A stretch of 64,000 nucleotides of DNA from Kaistia defluvii (GTDB lineage Bacteria; Pseudomonadota; Alphaproteobacteria; Rhizobiales; Kaistiaceae), in the NCBI RefSeq assembly GCF_026343955.1, contig NZ_JAPKNI010000002.1:62001-126000 (forward strand), given 5' to 3'. The translations under genes and the position numbers were made by a program. The stretch's first letter is position 1. The number at the start of each line of letters is the position of its first letter. Below, one piece after another: positions 46,146 to 53,280 of the stretch. A model generated the notes under the pieces. The model saw only the letters and a program-made list of their open reading frames with translations. It searched no databases and was not told the DNA's origin.

Positions 46146-47092
46146 CCGAAAACGCGCTTCAGTTTCCCAAAAGCCCGATAGATATCGATGGACCGATCGA
46201 CTTTGAGCAATTGCGCCATGCCGTCGAGTCTCTTGGACCATTGCGTATCAGCCGTAGTGACAATCCATACTCGGTGGAAATCGATATTTATCGGTGCCCT
46301 TGCGGCCGAGACGGATGCCTTGAATACGTGGTCGGTGTTAGGCGGCGGAACGGTATCTTCTCGATCCGCTGGACGGTATCCCCGGCCGAATTACTCGAAT
46401 TTGCAAGCTTGGGCGAATTCAATAGATACGTCTTGCTCGGCGCCTTGGATGATACTTCCTGCGAACGTCAGATCATGGAAACAGAAATAGAAAATATCCT
46501 TGAGAAGCACTATTCCGACGTCGATGCCATGCCCTGCCTCTGCAGTGAATGCGCTGCCGCCATGGGGCCTGAAGAGCTCGGAAGACGAATGGTCCTTTCG
46601 CAGTTGGCCCTGACTTTGGCTGAGCGGGATAACTTTATCGGCTTCGCTAGCGAGACGCCTGGCAACGCGGGTCGGGACAATGTGAGTGAGGCCTTCGATT
46701 TAGGGTATCTAGCTGGTCGTATCTTCAGCGAATACCAGGTCAAAGCTGGCATCGAGGCATATGCACTAGCGGGAATGGGATTCGAGAAGCTGAAGGCCAA
46801 GCGGGCGCATAAAGCAGGAGAAAAGTCAGCCGGCAAGCGAATTGAGCGGATCGCTTCACTTGTCGCACATATGGAGCGCTTGGCAGGCGGGAGTCCTGCT
46901 GTGCTGCGCATCGGGCCGCTGGGGCTTGCAAGGTTGGCTGGACAGGATGCCAGCGCGGAGAACCCCTCGTTGTGGTCGCAAGGACTGGGACAGGTAGAGG
47001 AGTATCTCGGCCTAGTCCGCAGAGGGGAAGCGGGGGAAGCATTGCAGGCTAGGTATTTGTCCCTGTTCCCTCCGAAGCTACACCGTCACTAG
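46142..47092 (+). CDS. Cys-rich hypothetical protein coupled to the integrase
   Basis: 316 residues starting inside the integrase stop (ATGA overlap), so translation is coupled. Two Cys clusters, YRCPCGRDGCLEYV (about 50-63) and MPCLCSECAAAMG (about 128-140), look like metal-binding sites. The N-terminal half is beta-rich and acidic; the C-terminal half is helical and basic. No known family recognised. The coupling suggests a partner of integration or excision, or an element-borne regulator; this is inference from position only. Confidence 0.75.
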   Translation: MTENALQFPKSPIDIDGPIDFEQLRHAVESLGPLRISRSDNPYSVEIDIYRCPCGRDGCLEYVVGVRRRNGIFSIRWTVSPAELLEFASLGEFNRYVLLGALDDTSCERQIMETEIENILEKHYSDVDAMPCLCSECAAAMGPEELGRRMVLSQLALTLAERDNFIGFASETPGNAGRDNVSEAFDLGYLAGRIFSEYQVKAGIEAYALAGMGFEKLKAKRAHKAGEKSAGKRIERIASLVAHMERLAGGSPAVLRIGPLGLARLAGQDASAENPSLWSQGLGQVEEYLGLVRRGEAGEALQARYLSLFPPKLHRH

Positions 47093-47100
47093 GCAACCGC

Positions 47101-47200
47101 TTAAGCAGTTTATCACTGTCGCGATGGACCTTAAGCGGTTCGTCATTTGGCCCGGAGAACTTAAGCGGATTGCCTAATTCCTTCAGGCGCTTAGTGGGCC
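47101..47200 (+). repeat. Iteron array with exact 30-bp period
   Basis: TTAAGCAGTT at 47101, TTAAGCGGTT at 47131, TTAAGCGGAT at 47161 and a degenerate TTAGTGGGCC at 47191 are spaced exactly 30 bp apart. Each of the first three is preceded by C, giving a CTTAAGC core. The array lies between the integrase operon and the AlpA-like gene. Candidates: binding sites for the AlpA/excisionase protein, a replication origin, or the promoter-control region of the element. Confidence 0.7.
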
Positions 47201-47273
47201 CAGATCTTCTCTTAACATACGGGGACGGTTGCGTTCTTTTGGCGGTGTCCAGCGCCTGCCGAAAGGAACCGAC

Positions 47274-47459
47274 ATGGTTGAGAAGCATCTGAGACTGCCC
47301 GCCGTCATCGACGCGACTGGCCTGAGCCGCAGCACCATCTACGACAAGATGAAGGATGGCACGTTCCCGCGCCCGGTGAACTTGTCGAAACGTGCGATTG
47401 CTTGGCCGGAAAGCATCATCGGCCAATGGTTATCTAGCCGCGTCCAGCGCGCCGCCTAA
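47274..47459 (+). CDS. AlpA-like helix-turn-helix regulator / excisionase
   Basis: 61 residues from ATG 47274, with AAAGGA eight bases upstream. The sequence LRLPAVIDATGLSRSTIYDK followed by a wing with GTFPRPVNLSKRAIAWPESI is a typical AlpA/MerR-like domain found in prophage and island regulators. Such proteins activate integrase genes or act as excision factors. It sits right after the 30-bp iteron array, which is a natural candidate for its binding sites. Confidence 0.9.
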   Translation: MVEKHLRLPAVIDATGLSRSTIYDKMKDGTFPRPVNLSKRAIAWPESIIGQWLSSRVQRAA

Positions 47460-47558
47460 GAAAAAGCCCCGCCACAATGGACGGGCCGAAGGCTATCAGT
47501 TTCGCGTTTCCAGAATAGCCTCGACCGTCCTCTGGCGCAAAGCCATCGAGGTTCAGTC

Positions 47559-47819
47559 ATGCCAGTTACGGTACAGACCAAGCTCCCGCCGGCTCGGGCT
47601 GCCGCTCCCCCAGACACGCGAAAGGCCGCGGCTGGGTGCACAGCGCGCGGCCTTCGTAAAATCGATCACCTTGGCGGGCTGATCACTTCGGAAGATAGCC
47701 AACCCTCCCCCCTTCTACAAGCTGCCCGTCGCCTTCAGGCGCGGTTCGGGCTGTCGGAATCAACCGCGAAGGTAACGGCGGTCAGTGCCGGCCTCGCCAT
47801 GCGTGAGGTGCACTCATGA
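47559..47819 (+). CDS. Small hypothetical protein of the mobile element
   Basis: 86 residues. GAGG lies seven bases before the ATG and the stop overlaps the next start in ATGA, which supports it being translated. The N-terminal half is Pro/Ala/Arg-rich and has low complexity, partly because a 9-bp hairpin (47622-47630 with 47646-47654) lies in this stretch. The C-terminal half (LLQAARRLQARFGLSESTAK) looks helical. No family recognised; an internal start is possible. Confidence 0.5.
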   Translation: MPVTVQTKLPPARAAAPPDTRKAAAGCTARGLRKIDHLGGLITSEDSQPSPLLQAARRLQARFGLSESTAKVTAVSAGLAMREVHS

Positions 47820-48109
47820 CCAATGTCACCAAACTCGAAATCCGCGTCGGCGGGCGCGAGGGTCGGACCGTCAAGGTTCGTGGCCGGGATGCCTGGGCAC
47901 TGGATGCCCTGCTGCGAGCCGGCGAACGCGGCGTCACCCCGATTGAGCGCCCCGCGCCTAGGTGGTCTCACTACATTTTCAAACTGCGCCGTGCTGGCCT
48001 GGTTGTAGAGACCATCGACGAACCCCATGCTGGAACATACGCCGGCCACCATGCCCGCTACGTCCTGCGCTCGTCCGTCGAAGTTCTGGAAGAGGAGCGC
48101 GCGGCATGA
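47816..48109 (+). CDS. Small winged-helix-like phage protein
   Basis: 97 residues. TVKVRGRDAWALDALLRAGERGVTPIE and the following WSHYIFKLRRAGLVVETI are the pattern of the short phage winged-helix domain proteins. The start overlaps the previous stop and its own stop overlaps the next start (both ATGA), so it is part of a coupled chain. Probable DNA-binding role in early control or replication, inferred from fold and place. Confidence 0.75.
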   Translation: MTNVTKLEIRVGGREGRTVKVRGRDAWALDALLRAGERGVTPIERPAPRWSHYIFKLRRAGLVVETIDEPHAGTYAGHHARYVLRSSVEVLEEERAA

Positions 48110-48795
48110 GGGCACCCCTCGGCTACATCCCGTCGCCTTATGGGGTGCCAGTTGCCGTCTATCGGCTCCAAGGGCTCGACGACGAGTTCGGTCACGACCT
48201 CGACGGCTGCATGACCATCGCCGGCATCCACGGCAAGATCAACCGCGGGCGTTGCAAAGCCGCGTTGGAGAAGGCAATGGGAAAGGGCGGCGTGCACTTC
48301 CAGATCTTCCTTGATCACGGCGGCTGCAAGGTCCCGCACATACCGATCCAACGGCCAGGCCATTCGGCCTACACGAACATGCCGAAGACGCAAGGGATCG
48401 TCGAGCCGCTGGAAAACTGGGTAACGCTGGCCCTAGATCATTCGTCCTGGGACACGCGGGCAGCCACCTTCCTACCCGTGCTCGACCTCGCCATGGAGAG
48501 CACGAAGTCGTGGCAGGCACCGCCAGAGATTGCAGCGGCGGGCCTGTCGATCCTGCTGACGGCGGCTGTCGAACACCTTGCGGAATTGGAAATCGACTGT
48601 CTAGAAGCCGCGGCTTTCTATGCCGTCTGCTCTCACGACGATTGGCGCGCAGCTGGCATCGAGTGGCTGAAACCCTTCCGTAAAACGTGGTTCGCCGATT
48701 GGCAAAAGGACCGGCCGGTCTATCAGTCCTTCGCCTCGGCCTGCCGTGGGTTCTATGACGACCTGCCGGGTTGGATAGGCCGCCCTCATGCGTGA
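48106..48795 (+). CDS. Hypothetical protein of the replication module
   Basis: 229 residues from ATG 48106, inside the stop of the preceding gene. It opens with a compact part (PYGVPVAVYRLQGLDDEF) and continues in a helical C-terminus with many Trp residues (WFADWQKDRPVYQSFASA). No signal peptide, no recognised motif. Its place between a winged-helix gene and a replication-initiator-like gene suggests an early phage function. Function not assignable from sequence. Confidence 0.7.
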   Translation: MRAPLGYIPSPYGVPVAVYRLQGLDDEFGHDLDGCMTIAGIHGKINRGRCKAALEKAMGKGGVHFQIFLDHGGCKVPHIPIQRPGHSAYTNMPKTQGIVEPLENWVTLALDHSSWDTRAATFLPVLDLAMESTKSWQAPPEIAAAGLSILLTAAVEHLAELEIDCLEAAAFYAVCSHDDWRAAGIEWLKPFRKTWFADWQKDRPVYQSFASACRGFYDDLPGWIGRPHA

Positions 48796-49729
48796 CTACG
48801 GCAAGGTTCACACCTCATTTTGGACCAGCAGCACCACGCGAGCCATGTCGGAGGATGGGAGGGCGCTCGCCCTCTATCTTCTCACCTCGCCCCACAGCAA
48901 CCAGATTGGCTGCTTCCGGCTGCCGGACGGGTATGTCGCCGACGACCTGCAGTGGTCGGTCGAGAGGGTTTCGGAAGGGTTTGCCGAACTGTTTCGAAAC
49001 GGTTTCGCAGCCCGTGATAAGGGGTCGAGCTGGGTCTTCATCCGGCTCTTCCTCAAATGGAACTTGATCGAAAATCCGAACCAAGGCGCATCGGCCGCCA
49101 AGCTCTTCAAAATGGTCCCCGATGACATCCATCAAAAGCGAGAGCTAGCAAGGGCTTTGCGGGAATTCGCGCCCAAATTTCCGGTAGGTGTGCTGAACGG
49201 TTTCGAAACCCTTCCCGAACCCTTTCGAAACCAGGAACAGGAACAGGAGAGAGAACAGGAACAGGAAGAGGAGCAGGAAAGAACTATCTCGCGAGTGCTC
49301 GAAAGCGATGAGGAACCGATCCCGACGTCCGCGTCAAAACCTCAGATGAAGGCGGAAGCTGCAGCATTCGAAGCGGCTTTTGAGGAAGAGTTCTGGCCAG
49401 CCTATCCGCGGAAAGACGACAAGGGCCGAGCGCGCAAGGTCTTCCTGGCGGTCGTCAGGGCGAAGAAGGCGACCGTTGCCGAATTGGTGAACGGCGCGAT
49501 GCGCTATGCCGCCGAGCGCGAGAACGAGGATCCGAAATACACCAAGCAGCCGGCGACTTGGCTCAATGCCGAGGCATGGCTGAACGTCGCACCCCCAGCA
49601 GTACCTGCTACCAGCCGTATGCAGTCCGGACAGCCGCGATCCCGCAGCCAGTCGGCAATGGCGGGCATTCTGAGCTACGGACTTACGCAGGAGGCGCCAT
49701 ATGTCGACGGCCCTGTCATCGAAGGCTAA
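48788..49729 (+). CDS. Phage replication-initiator-like protein
   Basis: 313 residues, overlapping the previous gene by 8 bp. The N-terminus (VHTSFWTSSTTRAMSEDGRA, then LYLLTSPHSNQIGCFRLPDGYVA) is the winged-helix domain common in phage replication proteins of the DnaD/helix-turn-helix type. A Glu/Gln-repeat linker follows (about 147-165), then EEEFWPAYPRKDDKGRARKVFL and a TWLNAEAW motif seen at the C-terminus of such initiators. It probably binds an origin and recruits the loader encoded next. Confidence 0.8.
   Translation: MRDYGKVHTSFWTSSTTRAMSEDGRALALYLLTSPHSNQIGCFRLPDGYVADDLQWSVERVSEGFAELFRNGFAARDKGSSWVFIRLFLKWNLIENPNQGASAAKLFKMVPDDIHQKRELARALREFAPKFPVGVLNGFETLPEPFRNQEQEQEREQEQEEEQERTISRVLESDEEPIPTSASKPQMKAEAAAFEAAFEEEFWPAYPRKDDKGRARKVFLAVVRAKKATVAELVNGAMRYAAERENEDPKYTKQPATWLNAEAWLNVAPPAVPATSRMQSGQPRSRSQSAMAGILSYGLTQEAPYVDGPVIEG
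49226..49281 (+). repeat. Imperfect GAACAG repeat coding an acidic linker
   Basis: Repeated CAGGAACAG/GAGGAG units within the replication-initiator-like gene encode an Glu-Gln linker between its two domains. Confidence 0.6.
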
Positions 49730-50459
49730 CTCCACCTCTGCGGTTCCAAGAACGCCCGTCGCCGAGCGCGCCCGGAAGAAGGCCGAGGAACTGGCCGGCT
49801 TGGTTTATGAGGCTGAGCGGATCCTGCAGGGAGACATGTATGCGGTTTACAGCCGCGACGTCGCCACCGCCCTCGTGGCGCACCTGGACGCTGCAGAGAC
49901 GGTCGCCGCGTCCGTCCTGAACCAGCTCCGAACCGGCGAAGCCAAGGCCACCACGGCAGAGATAAGCCAAAGGCTGGCGCTCGTCATCGGCTCGAACCCA
50001 TCCGCAGGCAAAGGCGACGCCGCGGTCTACGGCCGGATGCTGGCCGAACGGGTAGGGGCTCAAGAGCCGACGACCGGCGCGCTTGAAGCAGCGTGCTTGC
50101 GCATCATGGACACGCAGACTTTCCTCCCGTCGATAGCGGAGGTGCTGACGGCCCTGAAGGCGGAGGAAGCGCTGCAGGCGAGGTGGATAGCGTCCCTTTC
50201 CAGGCTATCGGAAGCGCGGCAGGGGCTTCTCGATCTATTGGCCGTGGAAGAGCGACGCACAGCCGAAAAGCGAGCCAGCGTGAAACGCGCCATGCGCTGG
50301 CACCTCGAACGGGGCAAAGACTTCCCGCCTCGGACCGCCAGTGAGCACGACATCATGGCCGAGGTTCAAGCCGAGATGGCTAGCGATGGCGTCGCCGCCG
50401 GCAGCGTGCCGTTTGTCGAGGGCGAAACCTGGTGGCAGTCGGCGACCGCGGGAACTTGA
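49701..50459 (+). CDS. Hypothetical protein, possible helicase-loader type
   Basis: 252 residues overlapping the preceding gene by 29 bp. Mainly helical. The section TTGALEAACLRIMDTQTFLP followed by SIAEVLTALKAEE resembles the central region of phage P-type loader proteins, which bring DnaB helicase to the origin. The tail (VPFVEGETWWQSATAGT) is acidic and aromatic. Assigned to the replication module by position after the initiator-like gene; the loader idea is tentative. Confidence 0.65.
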   Translation: MSTALSSKANSTSAVPRTPVAERARKKAEELAGLVYEAERILQGDMYAVYSRDVATALVAHLDAAETVAASVLNQLRTGEAKATTAEISQRLALVIGSNPSAGKGDAAVYGRMLAERVGAQEPTTGALEAACLRIMDTQTFLPSIAEVLTALKAEEALQARWIASLSRLSEARQGLLDLLAVEERRTAEKRASVKRAMRWHLERGKDFPPRTASEHDIMAEVQAEMASDGVAAGSVPFVEGETWWQSATAGT

Positions 50460-50605
50460 GGCCGCCACCAGCAACCCAGCCGTCTGGTCCGCACGACTTC
50501 GTGGCGGTGGGCCACGACGGGAACAAGCTGGGGGCGTTCCCAGATCAGGCGGCCGCAACGCATGCGGTTTGTGTGGCGGCCAAGCAATATTCCTTCGGTC
50601 GCTAG
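50432..50605 (+). CDS. Possible small protein overlapping the loader-type gene
   Basis: A 57-codon GTG frame overlapping the previous gene by 28 bp. Its second half (HDFVAVGHDGNKLGAFPDQA) looks protein-like and it continues the overlap pattern of this gene chain. The ribosome site is weak, so coding is uncertain. Confidence 0.35.
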   Translation: MAVGDRGNLRPPPATQPSGPHDFVAVGHDGNKLGAFPDQAAATHAVCVAAKQYSFGR

Positions 50606-50687
50606 AACCGCGTGTTCCCGGATGACTTTAGGGAATGTATCGGGCAAACTAAGTTATTCGCCTATTGGGGCGGTTGGGGGGGACTTC

Positions 50688-50834
50688 ATGAGAACTTTGA
50701 TATTGGCGCTCGTCTTAGGCGCGATGAGCACTGGCGCGGCTTTGGCCGGCAACTGCACTTATTCCGATGACCGCGCTTCGGATGGCTCACGCTGCGGCGA
50801 CAGAGCCTCAACGGTCCGCCCCGGCGGGAAGTAG
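50688..50834 (+). CDS. Tiny secreted protein
   Basis: 48 residues with a clear signal peptide (LILALVLGAMSTGAALAG, cleavage near 20) leaving a mature peptide of about 28 residues with two Cys and many charged residues (NCTYSDDRASDGSRCGD). A G-rich stretch precedes the ATG. First of four small exported or membrane genes in a row. No family recognised. Confidence 0.6.
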   Translation: MRTLILALVLGAMSTGAALAGNCTYSDDRASDGSRCGDRASTVRPGGK

Positions 50835-50838
50835 TCCG

Positions 50839-51000
50839 ATGAGAAATTATCTACGGATAGCCGCCGCTACGATTGTTGTTCTGTTCGTTACTACAATCGT
50901 CGTCGAGAGCGCCGCGGAAGCGCGCGGACGGAAGGGTAGCATCCGCATCGGGGGCTACAACAGCCACGGCAAGGGAAGCCACTACATCGGCGGGCGTTAG
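50839..51000 (+). CDS. Tiny secreted Gly/Ser-rich protein
   Basis: 53 residues from ATG 50839, four bases after the previous stop. One hydrophobic export segment (IAAATIVVLFVTTIVV) and ESAAEARG cleavage region, then a short basic Gly-rich mature part (KGSIRIGGYNSHGKGSHYIG). GGGAAG lies nine bases upstream. Possibly cotranscribed with the previous gene. Function unknown. Confidence 0.6.
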   Translation: MRNYLRIAAATIVVLFVTTIVVESAAEARGRKGSIRIGGYNSHGKGSHYIGGR

Positions 51001-51007
51001 AACCAGG

Positions 51008-51265
51008 ATGAACTTTGCGGTCGGGTTTCGCCGCGTCGGGGTGGTGCTAGGCGCCATCCCGTTTCTGATCGGCTTGGTCATGCTCGCAGGCTGGGCCTAT
51101 AACCACCTAACAACACCAAGAGGGCCTTGGGAGAAGTACAGCGGCGCCGATAACGCCCTTTGGTTAGGATTGGGGTGGATAGCCCTGTCGGTGTTTTTGT
51201 TCGTTGCCAGTTGGGCGATTGGCTGGATCGTTCGAGGCTTTTCCAAAGGACAAAACACCTTATGA
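51008..51265 (+). CDS. Small two-helix membrane protein
   Basis: 85 residues. Two transmembrane helices (VVLGAIPFLIGLVMLAGWAY and WLGLGWIALSVFLFVASWAI) with a short polar loop between them. The ATG follows the previous stop by seven bases; the ribosome site (CCAGG) is very close to it. No motif identifies a family. In a phage setting holin-like proteins have this shape, but there is no endolysin gene beside it. Confidence 0.6.
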   Translation: MNFAVGFRRVGVVLGAIPFLIGLVMLAGWAYNHLTTPRGPWEKYSGADNALWLGLGWIALSVFLFVASWAIGWIVRGFSKGQNTL

Positions 51266-51305
51266 GAGCGGCGCATCTGAATCAGCAAACTCCAACGGGC
51301 TTGCG

Positions 51306-51629
51306 ATGAGGCTGATGCATTTAGTGGTGCCGGTTGCGTTCGCTCTTGTCGCGTCCCCGGCGGCTGGGTTGACCGGCGCCGAGTTTAAGCAAGCCGACCC
51401 GTCCTTTGCATCCGGCTATGTCTTGGGGGTGGTCGAGGATCGCGTGCTGGTGGTCGACACAGACGATCCGAGGATCGAGGCGATCCGTGCCTGTGTCTTT
51501 GGCGCCAAGATAAACAGTGCGACGCTGTACGATTTGGTAATCTCCTGGCTCGCGAGGAACCCGAAGGACTTGCCACTGCCGGCCCTCGGCTCAATCTACA
51601 AAGCCGTCAACGAGATGTGCGGCCAATAG
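51306..51629 (+). CDS. Secreted Rap1a/Tai-like protein
   Basis: 107 residues with signal peptide (to about 22, ASPAAG before LTGAEF). The mature part fits the short Rap1a/Tai pattern: a helix with FASGYVLGVVEDR, a Cys in RACVFGAK, then YDLVISWLARNPKDLPLPAL and a C-terminal Cys (NEMCGQ); the two Cys probably form a disulfide. Rap1a proteins are immunity proteins against type VI amidase effectors, but many family members have unknown roles, and no effector is nearby. Confidence 0.7.
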   Translation: MRLMHLVVPVAFALVASPAAGLTGAEFKQADPSFASGYVLGVVEDRVLVVDTDDPRIEAIRACVFGAKINSATLYDLVISWLARNPKDLPLPALGSIYKAVNEMCGQ

Positions 51630-51982
51630 ATCGCCGGGCTTTGGATAGGCGGCTGCCAGTGCGATATGCACTTTCCCGAGTCAGCCGAAGCCGCTGACGG
51701 CGCTTTGCAGGCCGGCCGCCACCCGGGCGGCCGCAGCACCCCAAACGCCAGCCAGTGGACTCGGCAGGCGATTTACGTGCAATGCTGGCTCGGCCTTCAC
51801 GTGCATGCAAGTGCGCGGCGCGCGTGAGGGAGACAGGCGGTCCTCACGCCAAGGTCTGAGCTGCTTTATGGCCGCCGACCAAGAGTGCGCTCCATACGGC
51901 TGCCGTAAGCTTGCCAACGACAATCGTAATGATGGCCTGCTCCTGAAGCACCAGCGAGAACAGGATAGTGTCTAACCCGCCG
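51630..51982. other. Convergent intergenic region
   Basis: 353 bp between converging genes. Short open frames only, without start signals. No repeats or terminators beyond weak GC hairpins were seen. Confidence 0.4.
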
Positions 51983-52315
51983 CTATTTGCAGTTTTTCGT
52001 GATTCCAGCCTTTCGGACGGCTTCCTGTTCGCCTTTCAAGCGGGCTATCTCGGGAGCGATGTTGTCGCCACTCAAGCTTGAGACCGGCAGGCCAATCAAT
52101 ATGACGCCAGCAACGTCATTGCTTCTCGCCTTGGACTGTTGAGCCGAGGCGGTAGAAAGCGCCTGGGATAGCCTGACAGTCTCCTGCGCGAGCTGTGCGC
52201 AAGAGTAACCTTGGTAGCCTACTTCGCTGACGTAAGACGCGCTGATACTCTCAGGCGCTTTTGCGCACGAGAACGCCAGGCCGGAAAATACGGCCACCAG
52301 AATCATGGATTTCAT
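51983..52315 (-). CDS. Exported helical protein, possible lipoprotein
   Basis: 110 residues. The N-terminal hydrophobic segment ends in GLAFSC, which is close to a lipobox, so Cys17 may be lipidated. The mature part (YQGYSCAQLAQETVRLSQAL and the tail IAPEIARLKGEQEAVRKA) matches a small envelope-protein family common in Proteobacteria and their phages, with a conserved Gly-Leu-Pro central hydrophobic patch. GGGAGGG precedes the ATG. Function unknown; in phages, members could alter the host envelope. Confidence 0.75.
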   Translation of the reverse strand: MKSMILVAVFSGLAFSCAKAPESISASYVSEVGYQGYSCAQLAQETVRLSQALSTASAQQSKARSNDVAGVILIGLPVSSLSGDNIAPEIARLKGEQEAVRKAGITKNCK

Positions 52316-52377
52316 CGATTTGCCCTCCCAAGCCGGGAGAGAATGACGTGGCGGTATGGAGTTGTCGAGGGTCTGAT

Positions 52378-52653
52378 TCAGAGCCTAGGTTCTGTCCGCT
52401 CCGACCGCTCAGGACTTTGATAATCTATGCTGCGGGGCCTTCCGCCAGCCAGAACATTCAGGTGGCTTTCGATGAGCGCCAGAAATGCAAGAACGCCACA
52501 CGCTAACGCCGCTACAATTATCCCTGCAAGCAGACCGAGTATCAGCCCACCTGGGCCGTTCGACCGATAGCCGATCGAAGCGGCGCCACCGACTATGATG
52601 ATTGCGAACAGCCCGTTCAAAACGGACAGGGTGTCTGCCAGAAAACGGTTCAT
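52378..52653 (-). CDS. Small membrane protein
   Basis: 91 residues from ATG 52653, with GGGGGAA eight bases upstream. Two transmembrane helices (LNGLFAIIIVGGAASIGY and LILGLLAGIIVAALACGVLA), a third weak hydrophobic piece, and a polar tail. It lies 62 bp upstream of the lipoprotein-like gene on the same strand, probably one unit. No known family. Confidence 0.6.
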   Translation of the reverse strand: MNRFLADTLSVLNGLFAIIIVGGAASIGYRSNGPGGLILGLLAGIIVAALACGVLAFLALIESHLNVLAGGRPRSIDYQSPERSERTEPRL

Positions 52654-52828
52654 CCAAGTTCCCCCTAAGCGTAGGAAGAGCATGTCCTCGCGTTAGCTAG
52701 GAGTCGAGGGTCTGCTTTGGGGCCGGCGAACGGTCCCCGGTCCTCCAACATGCAGGTGAAAAGTTGGCGACGGTCACCCATCTGCCAAGGGGAGGCCCAG
52801 ATGCGGGGCTGAGGTGTGAGGCGCCATC

Positions 52829-52987
52829 TTGAAAGAGAGCATTGGCTTTTTGCCAGCGCTAGCACTTGCGTTGCTGATCGGTGTGGTGACCGTCCTGCGC
52901 GCCTACGACTTCGTCTGGTTTTTCGCCCGCCTTTTCTGGGGGCGTCTGACACTCAAGCAGAAGCGCGAAAGGGGCTGGTGGTGGTGA
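52829..52987 (+). CDS. Tiny single-pass membrane protein
   Basis: 52 residues from a TTG, with GAGG about nine bases upstream. One strong transmembrane helix (LALALLIGVVTVLRAYDFVW), a second aromatic stretch and a basic C-terminus ending RERGWWW. Composition is convincing but the TTG start and short length leave doubt. It is divergent from the preceding small membrane gene. Confidence 0.45.
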   Translation: MKESIGFLPALALALLIGVVTVLRAYDFVWFFARLFWGRLTLKQKRERGWWW

Positions 52988-53280
52988 AGTAAACGATTGG
53001 TCGCCACGAGCTCCGCGCCTCCCCTAAATGTTCACATTTGTTGACATTCCAAGGAGCCAGACATGGCCGACGAACTCGCCGTCTATAATAGCTGCACGTT
53101 GCTTGGAACGATGCGGTGAAACGGTGTCGGCATGGTTCTTGTGCCAGATCACGGATCCTTGTCGCAGTCGCCTTTAGGCTATGGCCTTGAAGGAAGCGAG
53201 TGAGCGCAATGGGCGTGACGACTCCATCTGGCGCAGCGATTGGGTCTTCGAGCCCAGATCCGGCGATGAGGGACCGTTTC
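52988..53280. other. Intergenic region with an orphan start site
   Basis: It contains a good ribosome site AAGGAG and an ATG at 53063, but the frame has only 18 codons (stop at 53117). That pattern suggests the broken start of a former gene. Nothing else convincing. Confidence 0.4.

Noticed and set aside
47556-47660. An intrinsic terminator inside the 47559 gene
   Set aside because: The 9-bp hairpin is strong but there is no T-run after it; the ATGA coupling of the gene favours translation through it.
51306-51629. A type VI toxin-immunity pair
   Set aside because: The Rap1a-like protein has no effector-like partner next to it, so immunity is not claimed.
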